From Cristatella mucedo (lineage: Eukaryota > Bryozoa > Phylactolaemata > Cristatellidae), in the NCBI GenBank assembly GCA_009760855.2, contig WPIO01000055.1, positions 2,630,001-2,694,000 on the forward strand: 64,000 nt of DNA, in the 5' to 3' direction. Each line of letters starts with the position of its first letter. Position 1 is the stretch's first letter. This document shows, piece by piece, positions 1-51,287 of the stretch. Position numbers and translations under genes: made by a program. The notes beneath the pieces are model-generated. The model had not been told where the DNA came from, ran no database searches, and saw only the letters and a program-made list of their open reading frames with translations.

Positions 1-1068
1 CTGCCCGACTCTGCCCAGAAGCTGAGCATCGAGGCTCGGCACAGCCGAGGGGTTGGCACATCCGGTGCCAGGTGCCCGCTATCCTCCTCGTCATGGCGTC
101 GGAGCTGGCGTCTACCGTGTGGATGTGCCGGATGCAAATCGCCCCCTCCCCCGCCCGCCCAGTGGGCCGATGTCATTTGCCGATCTGCCCACTGCCACCG
201 CCAACGATCGGTTGTGCGAGTGGGTGACTGACTTATAGTTCGAGAGGCACGGTCGGTCGGCGCGGCCGGTCCCGGACCCGCGGCTCCAGCGGAGATTTGA
301 CTTTTGCTCTTTCTTCATGGCCCCCTAGGGAGGCTGGCAGCCGGCAGCCGAAGAAAGAAGGAAGACGTCAGCTTCTGACGTCAGCAGCTGACTTCTTTGC
401 CGAGGCCTCGACACTCGCTCCGAGCCCCCGCCCCGCCCCCTGAGCGAAGGCAGCTGACTTGAGCTTTTTTTTCTTCCCCTTCACATTAGCCGAAGGCTCC
501 CTGTCCTCTTCCTGCTTCTCCCTGGTGGGGCCGTGCTGCTGCTGCTGCTGCTGATCACGTGGTCCCAGGAGCCGAGCCCGTTAAATCTGTACCATCAGAC
601 AACTATGCATCGGGGGGGGGGGGGGAGGGAATGTCAGTCTCTGTGCCATCAGTGATGTCACATGATTGAGCCGCAGCGCTCGAAGAAGCAGTGCACTGCT
701 GCTGCTGCTGCTGCTGCTGCTGCCTGTCTTGCTGTCTTGCTCAGTTGACTGCCGCGTTTCCCAAAACGAGATCAAGGGTTCATCCGCTCAAGTGTCCGGC
801 GACTGTCTGGCGGTGGCGGCAGCCGCACATCCTAGCAGACTGAAATGTTATCCCAGCCGTTCCGAGCTTTCGGTATCAATGAAGCAAGGTGGGGCCACCC
901 GCTGATCTACCCACTCGGAGCACGCGTTCCGTGATTCTCAGTGCTACAACGAGCGATTTACAGGACCGAGCATGAGGCCGAAACGGTGTGGGAGGGGCGG
1001 CGGCTGAGGGGTGAGGGTGGAGGCGGGGCCTCCTACCCCAACGAGCCGCTGAGGAAATCTGATGGCAG

Positions 1069-1071
<3 letters not shown>
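1..1071. other. GC-rich DNA without a supported gene
   Basis: This stretch is GC-rich, with CTG/CTGCTG runs (536-553, 697-722) and a G16-type run near 611-626. An open frame from 666 reads as a Leu-rich leader but has no ATG (a TGA directly precedes it) and its Leu run is just the CTG repeat. It could be 5' flank or an untranslated exon of the sulfatase-like gene; nothing decides this. Confidence 0.4.

Positions 1072-1155
<84 letters not shown>
1072..1155. repeat. (CT)n microsatellite
   Basis: About 42 uninterrupted CT units. Confidence 0.97.
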
Positions 1156-4256
<3,101 letters not shown>

Positions 4257-4648
4257 AGACAGGCATATACTTTGGCTTCAACGAGAGCTCCATAGCCGGA
4301 TATAAATAAATATGAATAAATAAATAAATAAAAATCAATAAATATATATATATATATATTTAGTAGGTTCTGTGGTCGACAGATTTGTCTTGCACACAGA
4401 CCGACTGTTGGCAACTGAGACTTGTGGCATATCGGCTGCTGAGACTCAAGGCGTCCTCCGAAGGCAACCTTCAAGGCCTGTCAACTCACAGGTTGCCCAC
4501 CTCCACGCGCGGCTCTGCCCTCGCGCTCTTCGGCGACATTCCGCTCCTCAGCCGATTTGCGCCATTGCAGAGACTCCGCGGAGGAAGAAGAGCTACGTGT
4601 GGCGTCTCACCCAGCCGAGCCAGCTGCTGCTGCTGCTGCTTCTGCCAG

Positions 4649-40687
<36,039 letters not shown>

Positions 40688-41356
40688 GGCTTCGGCTGAC
40701 TGCCCGTCTCACTCCCTCTGTCTGTTTGTCTCTCTCTCTCTCTCTCTGACTTTGCGGACCATGCAGCTCGCCCAGAAGCAGCAGGCAGCTGCCGGACAAC
40801 ATGGCAGCCGCTCAAAAAAGGGAGTTTCTCGCCGCCGGCTCCCATTCCTCTGCTGTGGAGGCTGAGCTCAGGCTTTTAGCCACCGCTGCGGCTGCGACAG
40901 CGAGTCGCGTCGCTAGCTGCACGGCCACGGCTTCAATCAAGTGCCAGCTGCAGCAGCAGCAGCTGCTACCGCAAGGATGCGATTGCCGCCGCTGCTGCTG
41001 CAGTAAAGTGGCCACGAGCGGAGGCCACGTTTCTCTGGCTGTCTCCCGTGCTGGATGCATCAGTCGGCAGTTCACCGAGGCCTCACTTCTGAGCCCGAGG
41101 CCTCACTTTGTCACGCAGTCACGCTGCACTGCACTGCAGCCGCTGCTATGCATCCAGTGATGCAAAGGCCGCAGCAGTCAGCCCAGCGGCTGGGATGTCG
41201 CAGCATCGTGGCTCTGAGCTGCTGCCCTCACCGATTCGCCGAGTCCACCCAGTGCCAGCACTGACAGCTCACGTGACGTCTCACGTGACTGGCAGGTGGG
41301 CAGGTGGGCGGGCCAGGCAGCGGCTCTCGAATCTCCTGCATTTTCACGTGCAATGA

Positions 41357-41362
41357 AATAAA
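41357..41362 (+). terminator. Candidate polyadenylation signal (AATAAA) of the sulfatase-like gene
   Basis: A canonical AATAAA lies 670 bases after the sulfatase stop, followed by a T/G-containing stretch. It is the first canonical hexamer I noticed downstream of the stop, so the 3' UTR would be about 690 bases. Confidence 0.45.
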
Positions 41363-41690
41363 ATGTACTGCATAGACGTGGTCGATCGTCGAGGGGGTTC
41401 TGCACAAACAAGGCTTGTGCACGCATCCTGAAGGACGTCAATTGAGCAGAACCTTTCAGAGGGTTGTCTCGTGGCTACGAAAGAGTCACAGGATTGGCTA
41501 TTAGCTGGCCCTGAGTGGCTTTGGTCGTGGGTTTCCAGATCTGCCAGTGGACAGATGCCAGGCGCATTGAAAAGCTCAACACACTACTTTTCAGAGTGCC
41601 TGCTCGGTACAAACTTCAGTTGGGGTCACTCAATGGTACCCTAAAGAGGTCAGGCCCTGAGGTCAGACCCTGTGCAGCTGCTAGGAGGTG

Positions 41691-41850
41691 AGCCGTAATG
41701 GCTCACTAGGTAAGGCGTTTGCTTTTCACGACCTCGGCCCCGAGGTCGTGGGTCCGAATCCTGTTGCGATTCTTTATTGCCACTGCAAGCTGTGGTGATA
41801 GCCGTAAGGTTCTTCTGTCGCTATACAAAAAGAGGCTGTTAAATCAGCGA
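41691..41850 (+). mobile_element. SINE B, well preserved
   Basis: Order: AGCCGTAATGGCTCACTAGG, TAAGGCGTTTGCTTTTCACG, palindrome CGACCTCGGCCCCGAGGTCG, B-box GTGGGTCCGAATCC, TTCTTTATTGCCACTGCAAG, GGTGATAGCCG, CTGTCGCTATACAAAA, GAGGCTGTTAAATCAGC. Confidence 0.88.
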
Positions 41851-42387
41851 ATATTTGTTTAGGCTTACATGATTTTGGTGCCTCAAGTGATAGCACACCA
41901 ATTGGTACATTACATTACATTAGGTACTAGCACAGATTTAGCCGAAGCCCCGAGGTCACAGGTCACCGAGCCCTGTGACCTCGGTCACCAATGTGACCAG
42001 CAAACTCGGTGTTGTCGTGGCTGCTGAGCTTCGGCAGCTGATTTCAGCGATAGAGGATCGGTTGATCAAAACGTGGATTTTGGTGAAGTGTATTGCGGCA
42101 GTAGCCAGCTTCGGTGCAGATCAATTTCGTGAGAATGAGGAAGCACAATCTCAAGTTATTAGAGGTACCGAATAACCACTGCATACTGCGATAGTTGCCT
42201 ACACATTTGAACTGAGCACCGTAAATTTCACGTCGACAGTGGCTTAATTCGAAAGCATTGTGGAGGATTGCATTAATTCGTTACACACTCTTTACAGAGC
42301 ACGAAGGCTTCAGAATTTCTGCTGTGACCAACAAAGGCTCACACATTGCCCTTAGAAGGGCACATCTGTATAGTATCTAAAGAGAAA

Positions 42388-42556
42388 AATCCTAGCTGCG
42401 TAAACAGCATCTTTTTGTATAGCGACGGAAGAGCCTTGACGGCTATCACCACCGCTTGCAGTGGCGATAAAGGATCGCCCACCGCAGGAATTGAACCCAT
42501 GACCTCGGGACCGAGGTCATGAAAGCAACTGCCTTACCGAATGTGTCGTCACGGCT
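42388..42556 (-). mobile_element. SINE B, well preserved
   Basis: It is the reverse complement of the 41.7 kb copy, from CTAGCTGCGTAAACAGC through GTATAGCGACGGAAGAGCC and GGATCGCCCACCGCAGG to ATGACCTCGGGACCGAGGTC and TCGTCACGGCT. Confidence 0.88.
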
Positions 42557-42786
42557 ACTTATCTAGAGCAGGCCAGTGGTATAGTATGTATGTATCTATG
42601 TATCTATCGTAAGAGTAAGCCGATGTTTTAGCAGAGGGCTTAATCCAGCCATTTATAGCAGGCAGGAATTGCATCAGTGCATCTGCCATTGAGCAGGACC
42701 ACCAGCCCTTTCACTGCACCGTTGGGGTGGGCAAATAGATATTAGCCAACCCTTCTGGAATGCTGACCTGGATCCGCCCACTTGGC

Positions 42787-42980
42787 CCGCGGTTCTCAAT
42801 CTGTGGGGGTGACCCCTTTGTGGGGGGGGGGGTCGAACGACCCTTTCGCAGGGGTCTCCTAAGATAATCAAAAAGCAAGCATTTCCGAATTTCGCTCACA
42901 ATAATTTTGTGGTTGGGGGTCACCACAACATGTGGAACTGTATTAAAGGGTTTCGGCATTAGGAAGTTAGAGAACCGCTG
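42787..42980 (+). mobile_element. SPIN-like non-autonomous hAT element (MITE)
   Basis: The ends are GCGGTTCTCAATCTGTGGG and AGGAAGTTAGAGAACCGC, an imperfect terminal inverted repeat with a GCGGTTCTC core. Inside, TCGAACGACCCTTTCGCAGG and TGGTTGGGGGTCACCACAAC, followed by GGAACTGTATTAAAGGGT, agree with my memory of the SPIN family of hAT transposons at both ends. It has about 190 bases and no coding capacity. No 8-bp target duplication is visible. Confidence 0.75.
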
Positions 42981-43739
42981 CGCCCTGACTAACGGTCGTT
43001 ATCTTCAGGTAATCAACTTACATCTCATCCGGCGGAGGCCGGTTTCATGGAAGGCTCTGTGCCCCCCCCCCAGAGAAAATGAGCAGCATCGATATAAGAC
43101 AGAAGGATCGCGACCTCATTGCCATTACCTGTTGAATTGGGCATTGGAATGAGCCCGGTCGCCTTGAAGGATATTTCTCTGCATTGGAATCGTGAATGGT
43201 AAGGACTGAAACTCGCTCTCGAGGCCTCCGACTTCGCTGGGGTATGGCACGATTCAGGCATCGGCTGCTATCGAAATGCGGCGGCGGCGGCCTCGGGCGA
43301 CTCCAAGCTCGATGCGGACCTTTACGCGACTTCTCCTCCGAGATACCTTCGGGTATTCCGCTGCTATCTTCCCCGTGAATGTAAGTTGTCCTCTCGGATA
43401 TGCTACTCGAAACAGGATCTACTTAGCATAAGGTGTGATGTCGCCATTTGTCGATAGCTACCGGCAGGCCTTCTTCGGTGGGTCAGTAAAAACCTCCCTG
43501 CATCCTGTGTTGGCCCCATCAACAAAACGGCTATCAAACCTACGATCCGTACGTTTTAAGCGCTGATCAGCACTGGCTGACGTAGTTGCTCACTCGCCGC
43601 GCCTCAGCATGTTTTGAAAAGTCGACCGGCGACCGTTACTGAGGTCAAATTTAAATTTGAAGGGGCTGCCTTCGCCGGGCCTGCTACATGCCGTCTAGAA
43701 CGGAAGCCACTTAATCGGCGTCGTGTAGTTGTTGGAGTT

Positions 43740-46700
43740 GCCCCTTAAAATCCGCCTACTAAATGTCCACTCGCTAAAAACCAAAGCATTACTTATCGCG
43801 ATCAGGTGGTCCAGGAGAAGCTAGATGCATTTCTGCTTACCGAAGCATTCGATGACGCCCTGCTCCAGGAGTTGTATATCCGAAACCACCCCACCCGGGT
43901 TCCCATTCTTCCAGTCCGTGTGGTCTGGCAAGGTTGGTTGCGGGTTGCAATTGTTGTTAGTGAATTGTTTGGCTATAAGATATGCGATTTTTCGCATGGG
44001 CCATCGTTCGAATCAGTTGCAATCAGGTTCGCATGAAAGACAGTACCTTCCACCGTTGTGATATACCGACATCTTGCTGGCTGTCTAAACTTGCTTATAG
44101 AGGAGCTTTCGGAGTTCCTCACTAAAATAGTTGTACGTGACAGGCCGTTGCTGATTGTAGGTGACTTCAATATCCACATCGACAAGCCTAGCAACACACA
44201 GGTCCGCTCATTCCTCAACTGTCTGGAGAACCTTCGTTCGGTCGAATTTATTAATCATACCACTCACGTCGGTGGCTATATTCTAGCTCTCGTAATCACT
44301 AAGAATGTCTGCTCCACTGACCTTGTGGTGTGTCCACTGACCCTCTCGGATCAATTTTCGGTCTCGTTTACTGCTCCTGCTCCCTTGTACCTAATGTCGA
44401 GTTTGTCCAGCGACGTAACTTAAAAAGCATTGACAGAGACACATTTTTGAAATCTGGATGGGATCATGGGGTCTTCTTGGTCTGCACCCAGACACGACCG
44501 ACTGCCTTGATACCCTAACTAATGCAATGAACAAGAGACTTCAGAGTGCTCTTGACAACCATGCTCCCATACATTCTGTCCTTGTGCAGAGCCACGACGA
44601 TTCCTTTCAACTGAAAAAAAACTTTTAAAACTGTGCCGTGATAAGCGCAGGCTTGAACGCTGTTTTAAGAAGTCTGGGTCTGACGAAGATCTAGTCAATT
44701 TTGAAGACTTCCTCCGAGTCTACACCCGAAAGCTTAAAAAGCCAGGGCTTATTTTTCCACTCGAAACCTGAAGTCCTGTCAGTCAGACCCGAAACAGATT
44801 TCTAAGACAATAAACAATTTGCTAGCCAATAGTGAGAAGTCTCACTCCCCAGGTAATCATGGCTGTGGCGAAAAGTTTCCAGCCTTCTTTACTGAAAACA
44901 TTTCGCACATTCGAGAGTCCATAGCCCCCTCCGACTAAATTGATTGCTGAATCGAGTGACCTTCCTTAAAACTTGTTTCGAGGTTTATGCATGCGGTGTG
45001 GCTACTTTAATGGTAATAAGATATTAATAGCAAAAATAATTAAAAGTAGTAGTAAACATTATATTATTTGTATAAATTAGTATTAATAGTGCCTATGCAG
45101 CAAATGTAGAGCGCCCATACAGAAATTGAGTTCTCTGAGGGGAATTTATCAAGTGTATCATTATTTTTGTTAATGTTATTAAAAGAGCTCATCTCGTGAA
45201 GACAATATACCATCATTTCGTTGGTCTTCAGTGGCGGACCAACTTAGTCCAGCCATAACCGAGATTTTTAATGCTTCTCTGGAAAAAGGGGTTGTACCCA
45301 AATCCTTCAAATCGGCTATCGCTCGACCGGAACTCAAAAATCCTGGATTAGATACAGAGGTCCATACAAAGTAGTGCCCAGTTTTCCACCTTCCTTTTTT
45401 GTCAAAGATTGTTGAACAAAGTGCATTGAAAATAATGAAATGCCAATAAAATTCCAATCAGGGTTCAAGCTGCAGCACTCAGCTGATACTACTCTCTCTC
45501 CCCCTTATAACCGATTACATCTGCAGCAACCATAAGTGGGAATGTCACAGCCCTAGCGCTGCTAGATCTATCAGCTGCTTTCGACGCCAGTGATCACGAT
45601 GTTCTACTTGAACGATTGAGAACAACGATCAGTCTGGCAGACGAGGCACTGGCGTGGTTTTAATCGTACTTGTCTGATCGTGTTCAATTCGTGTCGTGCG
45701 GGGGTCAGGTCTCACCCACCAGATCAGCCACCTGTGGAGTCCCTCTAGGGCCCATCCTCGGTCCGTTGCTGTTCTCCATTCATGCTCTACCTCTGGGAAA
45801 AGTGATTAAAGCCCATATAATAGGATATCTCTTTTACGCTGCCGATACTCAGCTGTATTTGTCATTTAAACCCTTCGAATCTGCTGCAGATACTGATAAA
45901 CTGATTGCTTGCCTTGCCGACATTCGATCCTGGATCTTGGAAAATTTCCTTAAACTAGACGACGATAAAAATGAACTACTGCTCAGAAGACTGCCGAAGC
46001 GTGTTGCTGGACTAAAGGCCGTGCTCTTCTAATGGTTGATGCTGTTGTGCCACCATCACCATGTGCTCCGAATTTAGGTGTCGTCTTCGACAACTGCCTA
46101 CATTTTGAAAGCTTCGTTCTGAGGACTGCTTCTACAGCTCGCCATCACGTCCGATCCCTATCTACGATTAGGAGCTGTCTTCCACGGTGGCTTGCAAAAG
46201 GTGTATGTAGCTCCTTAGTTCTGCCTCGGCTTGATTATTGTAAATTCCTTTTGCAAGGACTACCGGAAAAAAGCCACTAGACTACTGCAGCTGGCTATGA
46301 ATATGGCTGCAAGGCTAAATCCCAGAGGTTTTACCGAGTGTCCTCTCGGCTAAAAGAGCTAGGAAGGCGCTGGTTGAGCAACGGATACGGAGCAAAGTTC
46401 TTAAGCTGACCTAAAACGCCTGCCACGGCTTGGCTCCTCCATACCTAGCTGAACTACTGCACCAGTTTCAGCCTCTTCGCACCCTCAGGCCACGTGTGGA
46501 CAATAGATCAGCTGTTCCATTCCTCAGCTTAAAGACCGTTGGCGACAGAAGCTTTAGCTGTGCAGATCTTAGACAGTGGAACTCGCTTCCACAATTCTTA
46601 TGCAATGACAACTACTCTCCAACTGCCGACTATGGCTCATCCTTTTCAGCAGTCCTGAGCTGCTACTTCCATGCTACTCACTACCTCAACTGCTCTCCTG

Positions 46701-46870
46701 ACTCAGCTATGCTTCCCGCTTTCTCTTTGTTGCGTGAGACGAAGTCTGTTGGCTACCGAATGCGTACAGAAAGCCGCTTAGGCTGTGAATGGGCTATACA
46801 AAACTCTCCTGCGTAACACCCGCATAGTCTTTTTGACTTTGTGGAGTTACAGACATACATTATATCACAT
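43740..46870 (+). mobile_element. LINE B, nearly complete but broken copy (endonuclease and reverse transcriptase)
   Basis: Endonuclease: LKIRLLNVHSLKTKALLI (43.75 kb), LDAFLLTEAFDD, RPLLIVGDFNIHIDKPSN (44.15 kb), FINHTTHVGG and LTLSDQFSVSF. Reverse transcriptase: ALLDLSAAFDASDHDVLLER (45.57 kb), GVPLGPILGPLLFSI, YLFYAADTQLYLSFKP (the YADD site reads YAAD), APNLGVVFDNCL, LPRLDYCKFLLQGLP, then AELLHQFQPLRTLRPRVDNR. Stops and frameshifts interrupt it, and a LINE A tail sits at 45012-45182. The 3' end has the (TACAT)n-type tail at 46855-46870. This is a CR1/L2/Rex1-type element, which copies itself by target-primed reverse transcription. It is no longer functional. Confidence 0.9.
45012..45182 (+). 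mobile_element. LINE A tail inserted in LINE B
   Basis: CCTATGCAGCAAATGTAGAG, GCGCCCATACAGAAATTGAG and TCTCTGAGGGGAATTTATCA are a LINE A tail. The LINE B copy at 52.28 kb lacks it, so the insertion point is defined by comparison (host TTTAATGGTAAT / AAAAGAGCTCATCTC). Confidence 0.82.
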
Positions 46871-47159
46871 TACAAGTGGTTTGTCTAAAAGACTTTGTAT
46901 TATTGTAATTGTCATTAAGTGTACCCCTGGAATAAGTATGATGTGATTTCAGCCACAGTGCTTCGTGACGACGAATATAATTATCTTTCCCTTATATTTG
47001 GGTATCATATGAATCTGAAGAAATGTCAACTTCCGCTTTTGACTAAATTTACTTCGTTATCAAAGCATGCAAGATCTTATCGTCACGTATAGATAATAAT
47101 CTTTAGGTAAGGCTATTAAATCAGCAAAGAGCTACAATGCTTGTCATCCAGTTTTTTGT

Positions 47160-48000
47160 CCTCAGCCGTCGGCAACCCGATTGAACTGCCAACTTCATTG
47201 AGCTAACTTCCACAGCCGGTTTACCTAAACCCGCTGCTCAGAGGTCACTTCCGGGTTCACGCCGACTGCTGAAATGTCCGGCGGGAGGCTGCTTTTCGCG
47301 CTCCTGGGCTGTTTGATTCAAAGAGCAGCAAACCAGGGTAAGCTAAAAGCGTGCGTCGCTGCGTCGTAACGCACTTTCCGGGAAGTAGCCGCTGGACAGA
47401 CAAGCCTCCGGAAGCCGCAGGCGACTCTCAGTCGACTGGCACCCATACGAAGCCTTCATACCTCCAGCTCAAACGGCCGGTATCTCAGGCAGCACTAGTG
47501 CTGTGGTTTTATGCTTTGTGGCAGCGGGCTTCCGGTCGATGCCGGCTTCCAGAAGACGCAGACGCTGGTTTACCTTCTCTATCCCTGTTGGCGCAGTAGG
47601 AGCCTTGCCGGTGCAGGCATGTCCTACCCTCGCCATGCGACAGAATGCAATTGCATCGCAATTCACACCCGTGGGTTCTAGCTGAGCAGCTTGTGAATTC
47701 GAAATCGCAGAAGTCCGCCTTCGTACATTATGGCGCCCGTCGTCTTCAGAAACTGCAGCAGCAGCAGCAGCCCCGAGGGGTGTTGTCGACTTCCCCCCTT
47801 TCATTCCGTCCGCATTCGCCCAGCTCGGACTCTGCAGCGAGGTCTCTGCCGGCAGCGCAAGCCGCCCCATTGTTTGTTACCATCAAAGCGCGTTTTATTC
47901 CTTTGTTTGCCTGGCCTGCAGCTGCTTCTGGCAATGCAGGTTGGCGACGCGTCGGTTCGACGACGTCGAGTTTTTAATCAGCGGTCAACGGTCGAAGCGT
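47160..48000. promoter_or_regulatory. CpG-rich patch around a signal-peptide exon
   Basis: After AT-richer LINE DNA, the stretch is GC-rich with many CpGs (for example GACGCGTCGGTTCGACGACG at 47944-47963). Its position over the first exon at 47274 suggests a promoter or CpG island. No TATA box stands out. Confidence 0.4.
47274..47337 (+). CDS. First exon of a secreted or membrane protein (signal peptide)
   Basis: ATG at 47274 opens MSGGRLLFALLGCLIQRAAN and QG, a typical signal peptide with a short charged start, a hydrophobic core and a small-residue end. The donor gtaagc follows 47337 and leaves phase 1. The context GAAATGT is an acceptable start. Its phase fits the exon at 61214, the next plausible coding exon on this strand, though 13.9 kb of LINE-rich intron lies between. 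The link is an inference from phase and order. Confidence 0.6.
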
Positions 48001-48638
48001 CAGTCCCATAAAGCCGATAGTCTCTGCCGAAGCCTGGCTGCTAGGGCTGACGTGCACGTGCCATTGCAGTCTTATGAAAATCAGCAAAACCCTGCTTAGA
48101 TTGTCCTTCGTAGCTCGCAGAAAGTGAATGGTATCGGTGTTCTTGGAATCTTCCTTGTGGATGAGGATGGTCTCAGAACAGTACCCGCACGCCCACTTCC
48201 GGAGAATGCTGGGACGCTCACCATCAAGCATGGCTCGCTACAGCACTTACGGTTACTTCTTATAAAAGAATGAGACCAAGAGACAGAATGAGCTCCTCCG
48301 AAAGGTAGTTAGCACGTCTCAGGTGCGACCAAGCCCGAGTACGATTTTCCTAGGTTTGAAGCTGAACGCTAAAGGTGAGCTGCACAGCAGGCCCACTTAA
48401 ACCATTCTAACAAAGGACTGGCACTTCCATTTTCGCGAAGCGGCCCGAACTGACCTCGTAAGCCAACAGAAATCTCTGCATTCGTTCGTGTATTAGTATA
48501 CGCCCACATTCACTATGAAAATTTGATCAGCCCGCTAGAGAACCAGAAGCCTCTATAAACTGATTCGTACCATCTGTCCCTCCATTGCAGATTCTTTTTT
48601 TACCATCACCATATAGATAAATAAATAAATAAAATAAA

Positions 48639-48805
48639 TCCTAGCTGATTAAACAGCCTCTTCTTGCATAGCGACAGTAGAGCCTTTACGGCTATCACCA
48701 CCGCTTGCAGCGGCGATAAAGAATCGCCCACCGCAGGAATAAAACCCACGACCTCGGGACCGAGGTCGTGAAAGCAACCACCTTACCTAGTGTGCCATCA
48801 CGGCT
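48639..48805 (-). mobile_element. SINE B, well preserved
   Basis: CTAGCTGATTAAACAGCCTC, GCATAGCGACAGTAGAGCC, GGCTATCACCACCGCTTGCA, AATCGCCCACCGCAGG and ACGACCTCGGGACCGAGGTC to ATCACGGCT. Confidence 0.88.
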
Positions 48806-49289
48806 GAAGCGATGTATCTCTCTGGTGAAGTACCTGACTGGTGCTGCAAAGAAAGTGCACTGCCCGAGAAGCCTTCGGAACCTGATTGCTCGCTCGGTCT
48901 GCAAACTCATGCCTCCGAGGAAACTCAGATGCCGACCGTGATGGGCTGCCATGGTTACGGAGGAGCTGCTGATGGGAAGGGACTTTCCGGCAAATTACTG
49001 GTTACTGTCTGTTCCTGAGTACAGTTTCATATGCCAATATAGCTAGCGCCTGTGGAAATTGGTGTAGTTTTGGCAAACCATTTGTTAGTAAATTAAAATT
49101 GTTACTGGCTTGAGTAAATGCTCAGAACTAATGCTTCTATGCAGGCCCTGTACAATTGGGGGAGGCGTTCGAGTCCTGCAGCTCGCAATTATTAATAGAT
49201 CAATGCCGGCAGTAGTGATGAACTCTAATTAATTTCTAATGTTATATAACTGAGGCTTTTCGATCAGCTAAAGTTTACCTCAATACCTA

Positions 49290-49620
49290 ACCGTTATGGA
49301 AGTATGATGCTGCCACCTCAACCCGCTTCCGGTTCATCAACTGAGACAGAGCATAATTCTTCCACTGACCCACAAGGACCGACATGGCCTGCCCCTCCAT
49401 AATAAGCCAAACCGCCGAACCAGTTTTAGACTCCTTGTAGCCTCAGGTTCTATAAGGGCAGCACATTTTCTGTACCATTTCTTCGCTCAAAGACGCTTCG
49501 CTGGCGACACCTGGCTTCTGCTCTTCGGCTCCTAGATTGTTGAACTCCCACAATCCTCAAGTAACGACATACACTGTTATGCTGCCGATTGTCGCATACT
49601 TTTTCCAATGTGTACTTTTT
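49290..49620 (+). mobile_element. LINE B remnant, old
   Basis: GTACCATTTCTTCGCTCAAA aligns with LINE B GTTCCATTCCTTCGCTTAAA. CCACAATCCTCAAGTAACGA and TGCTGCCGATTGTCGC match CCACAATTCTTATGCAACGA and ACTGCCGACTATGGC. Strong divergence puts it among the oldest copies. Confidence 0.6.
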
Positions 49621-51154
49621 TGCTATGCAATTATTTCTTATAGCCAATGCTATAAGATACAGGTGCGTTTTTGATTCTCACCTGCAAAGTTGCATAGCGG
49701 CAGGTTAGAGTGGTGACTGAAAGCACGTCAGCTGAGTTTGAGTTATTGACTGTCACGATCTTCGTCTGGTTTCCAAAAGAAACATTTTCGCAATGCTTCT
49801 ACTAGCCAAAGAGATTATTACAATAAATTTATTGTATACATATACTACCATGGCTTCATACTGAACGCCAACATTTACGTTTGTAGATATTGTGTAGAAG
49901 TTATTCGCAGGTCCTAGTCCATTATTTACAAGCTACAATTTCACGATTCACAATTTCACGTTTGCCACAGTAGGCAATCCCGTAGCCCTTACCTTTGATA
50001 CGCGCAAAGGCTATTCTGGCTTTACACGGATGATGCTGTGAAATCTGGAGTCTTTCGACTCTTTTTCCTTTATTGCAGATATGGGGCCATACTAATGTAC
50101 AGTCAATATACATTATTGGTAAATTTTAGTTTGACAGCACATGATGAGGATTTGGCTGTATGAAATCAGCAGCCTATGCGAGTTAGAGTATCAATTGCTC
50201 ACAGAAAATGTGTAGTGAATCTGGTAATCTGCATATTTTATTGCAGTTTAATGATATGTAGCAGATGTGATAAATACTCTGGTTTTATGAAAGACTCTGC
50301 TAGCTTCGATTGCCCAGTAGCATAATTGGTCTAATCGGAGCAAAGGTTCTCTCACTTCGACACCAAGCAAAAATGATAGAATATTATATGACTTGGAATT
50401 TCTTATTCCAAATAATCACGGATTCTGGAAAAACCTCTTCGTTGTAATTATAATATAGAAAAAACGAATAATATCTCTGCAGTCATCATACAAAGCAGTA
50501 GGGTCGACACTTATGGATGAAGTAAACGAATTTTCCTTCCACTGGCTAATTATCGGAAGCATCCTGTAAACCTCCAACTCTTAAATCCTAAATCAGAGGC
50601 AGCCTCAGGTCGTTTTGCCACTATGACTGAAGGCGTGGCTAAAAATCTTACTCGACGACAGTTGAAATAATGATGTAGTCACTGTATTTTTGTTCTTACT
50701 TTCTATTAGATCACCATGTAGAAAGGACGGTCTTTAAGTGCCAAGAAACTCTTCAATGAGAATTTTAAAAGTAAAAATAAAAAATGCAGCAATATGAAAC
50801 GTAGTATTGCCTGCAGGATGTAAAAGTTCTTGTGCTTCTTTACTTTTGTCTCAAATGTAAAACACTAGCAATTACTCCCTAAATACTTTATTTTCTCGAT
50901 CCAGCTAGTGATCAGATTGAAATTAAAAATTTGCCATAAGAAAGCTAACCAATTGATGTCTTGTGGTTCACGTTTAGATGCAAAATCTACGCAAAATAAA
51001 AAATGCATACGTTTAACATTAATTTAATTTACATAGTGCCAAGATGACCATTAAAAAGGGTCACAGATTGATTAATTTTGTAGATATGCTCCTGTGAGTT
51101 AGCTCTCAAGGTGAGCATTAATAATAAAGACACGTGGGTCCATTAGCCATCAAA

Positions 51155-51287
51155 ATTTCAAGAAATCTGGGTCTGATGCAGATCTAGTCAATTTCAAAGA
51201 ATTCCTTCGAGTTTACACCCGGAAGCTTAAGCAATACAGGGTTCCTGAGTTCCTGCCAGTCGGACCATAAACAGATTTATAAGACAG
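51155..51287 (+). mobile_element. LINE B, left part of a copy split by LINE A
   Basis: AAATCTGGGTCTGATGCAGA to CAGATTTATAAGACAGT matches 44.67-44.81 kb. The copy resumes at 52064. Confidence 0.82.

Larger units (their letters stand above)
41363..43700. other. Intergenic DNA between the two genes
   Basis: It holds two SINE B copies in opposite orientation, a 13-bp-arm palindrome at 41950-41984 and a SPIN-like hAT element. No gene is supported. The part from about 43.0 to 43.7 kb may be the 5' end of the adjacent LINE B, but I recognise no motif there. Confidence 0.5.

Noticed and set aside
666-905. Open frame starting with a Leu-rich, signal-like sequence
   Set aside because: There is no ATG (it starts with TTG directly after a TGA) and the Leu run is a CTG repeat.
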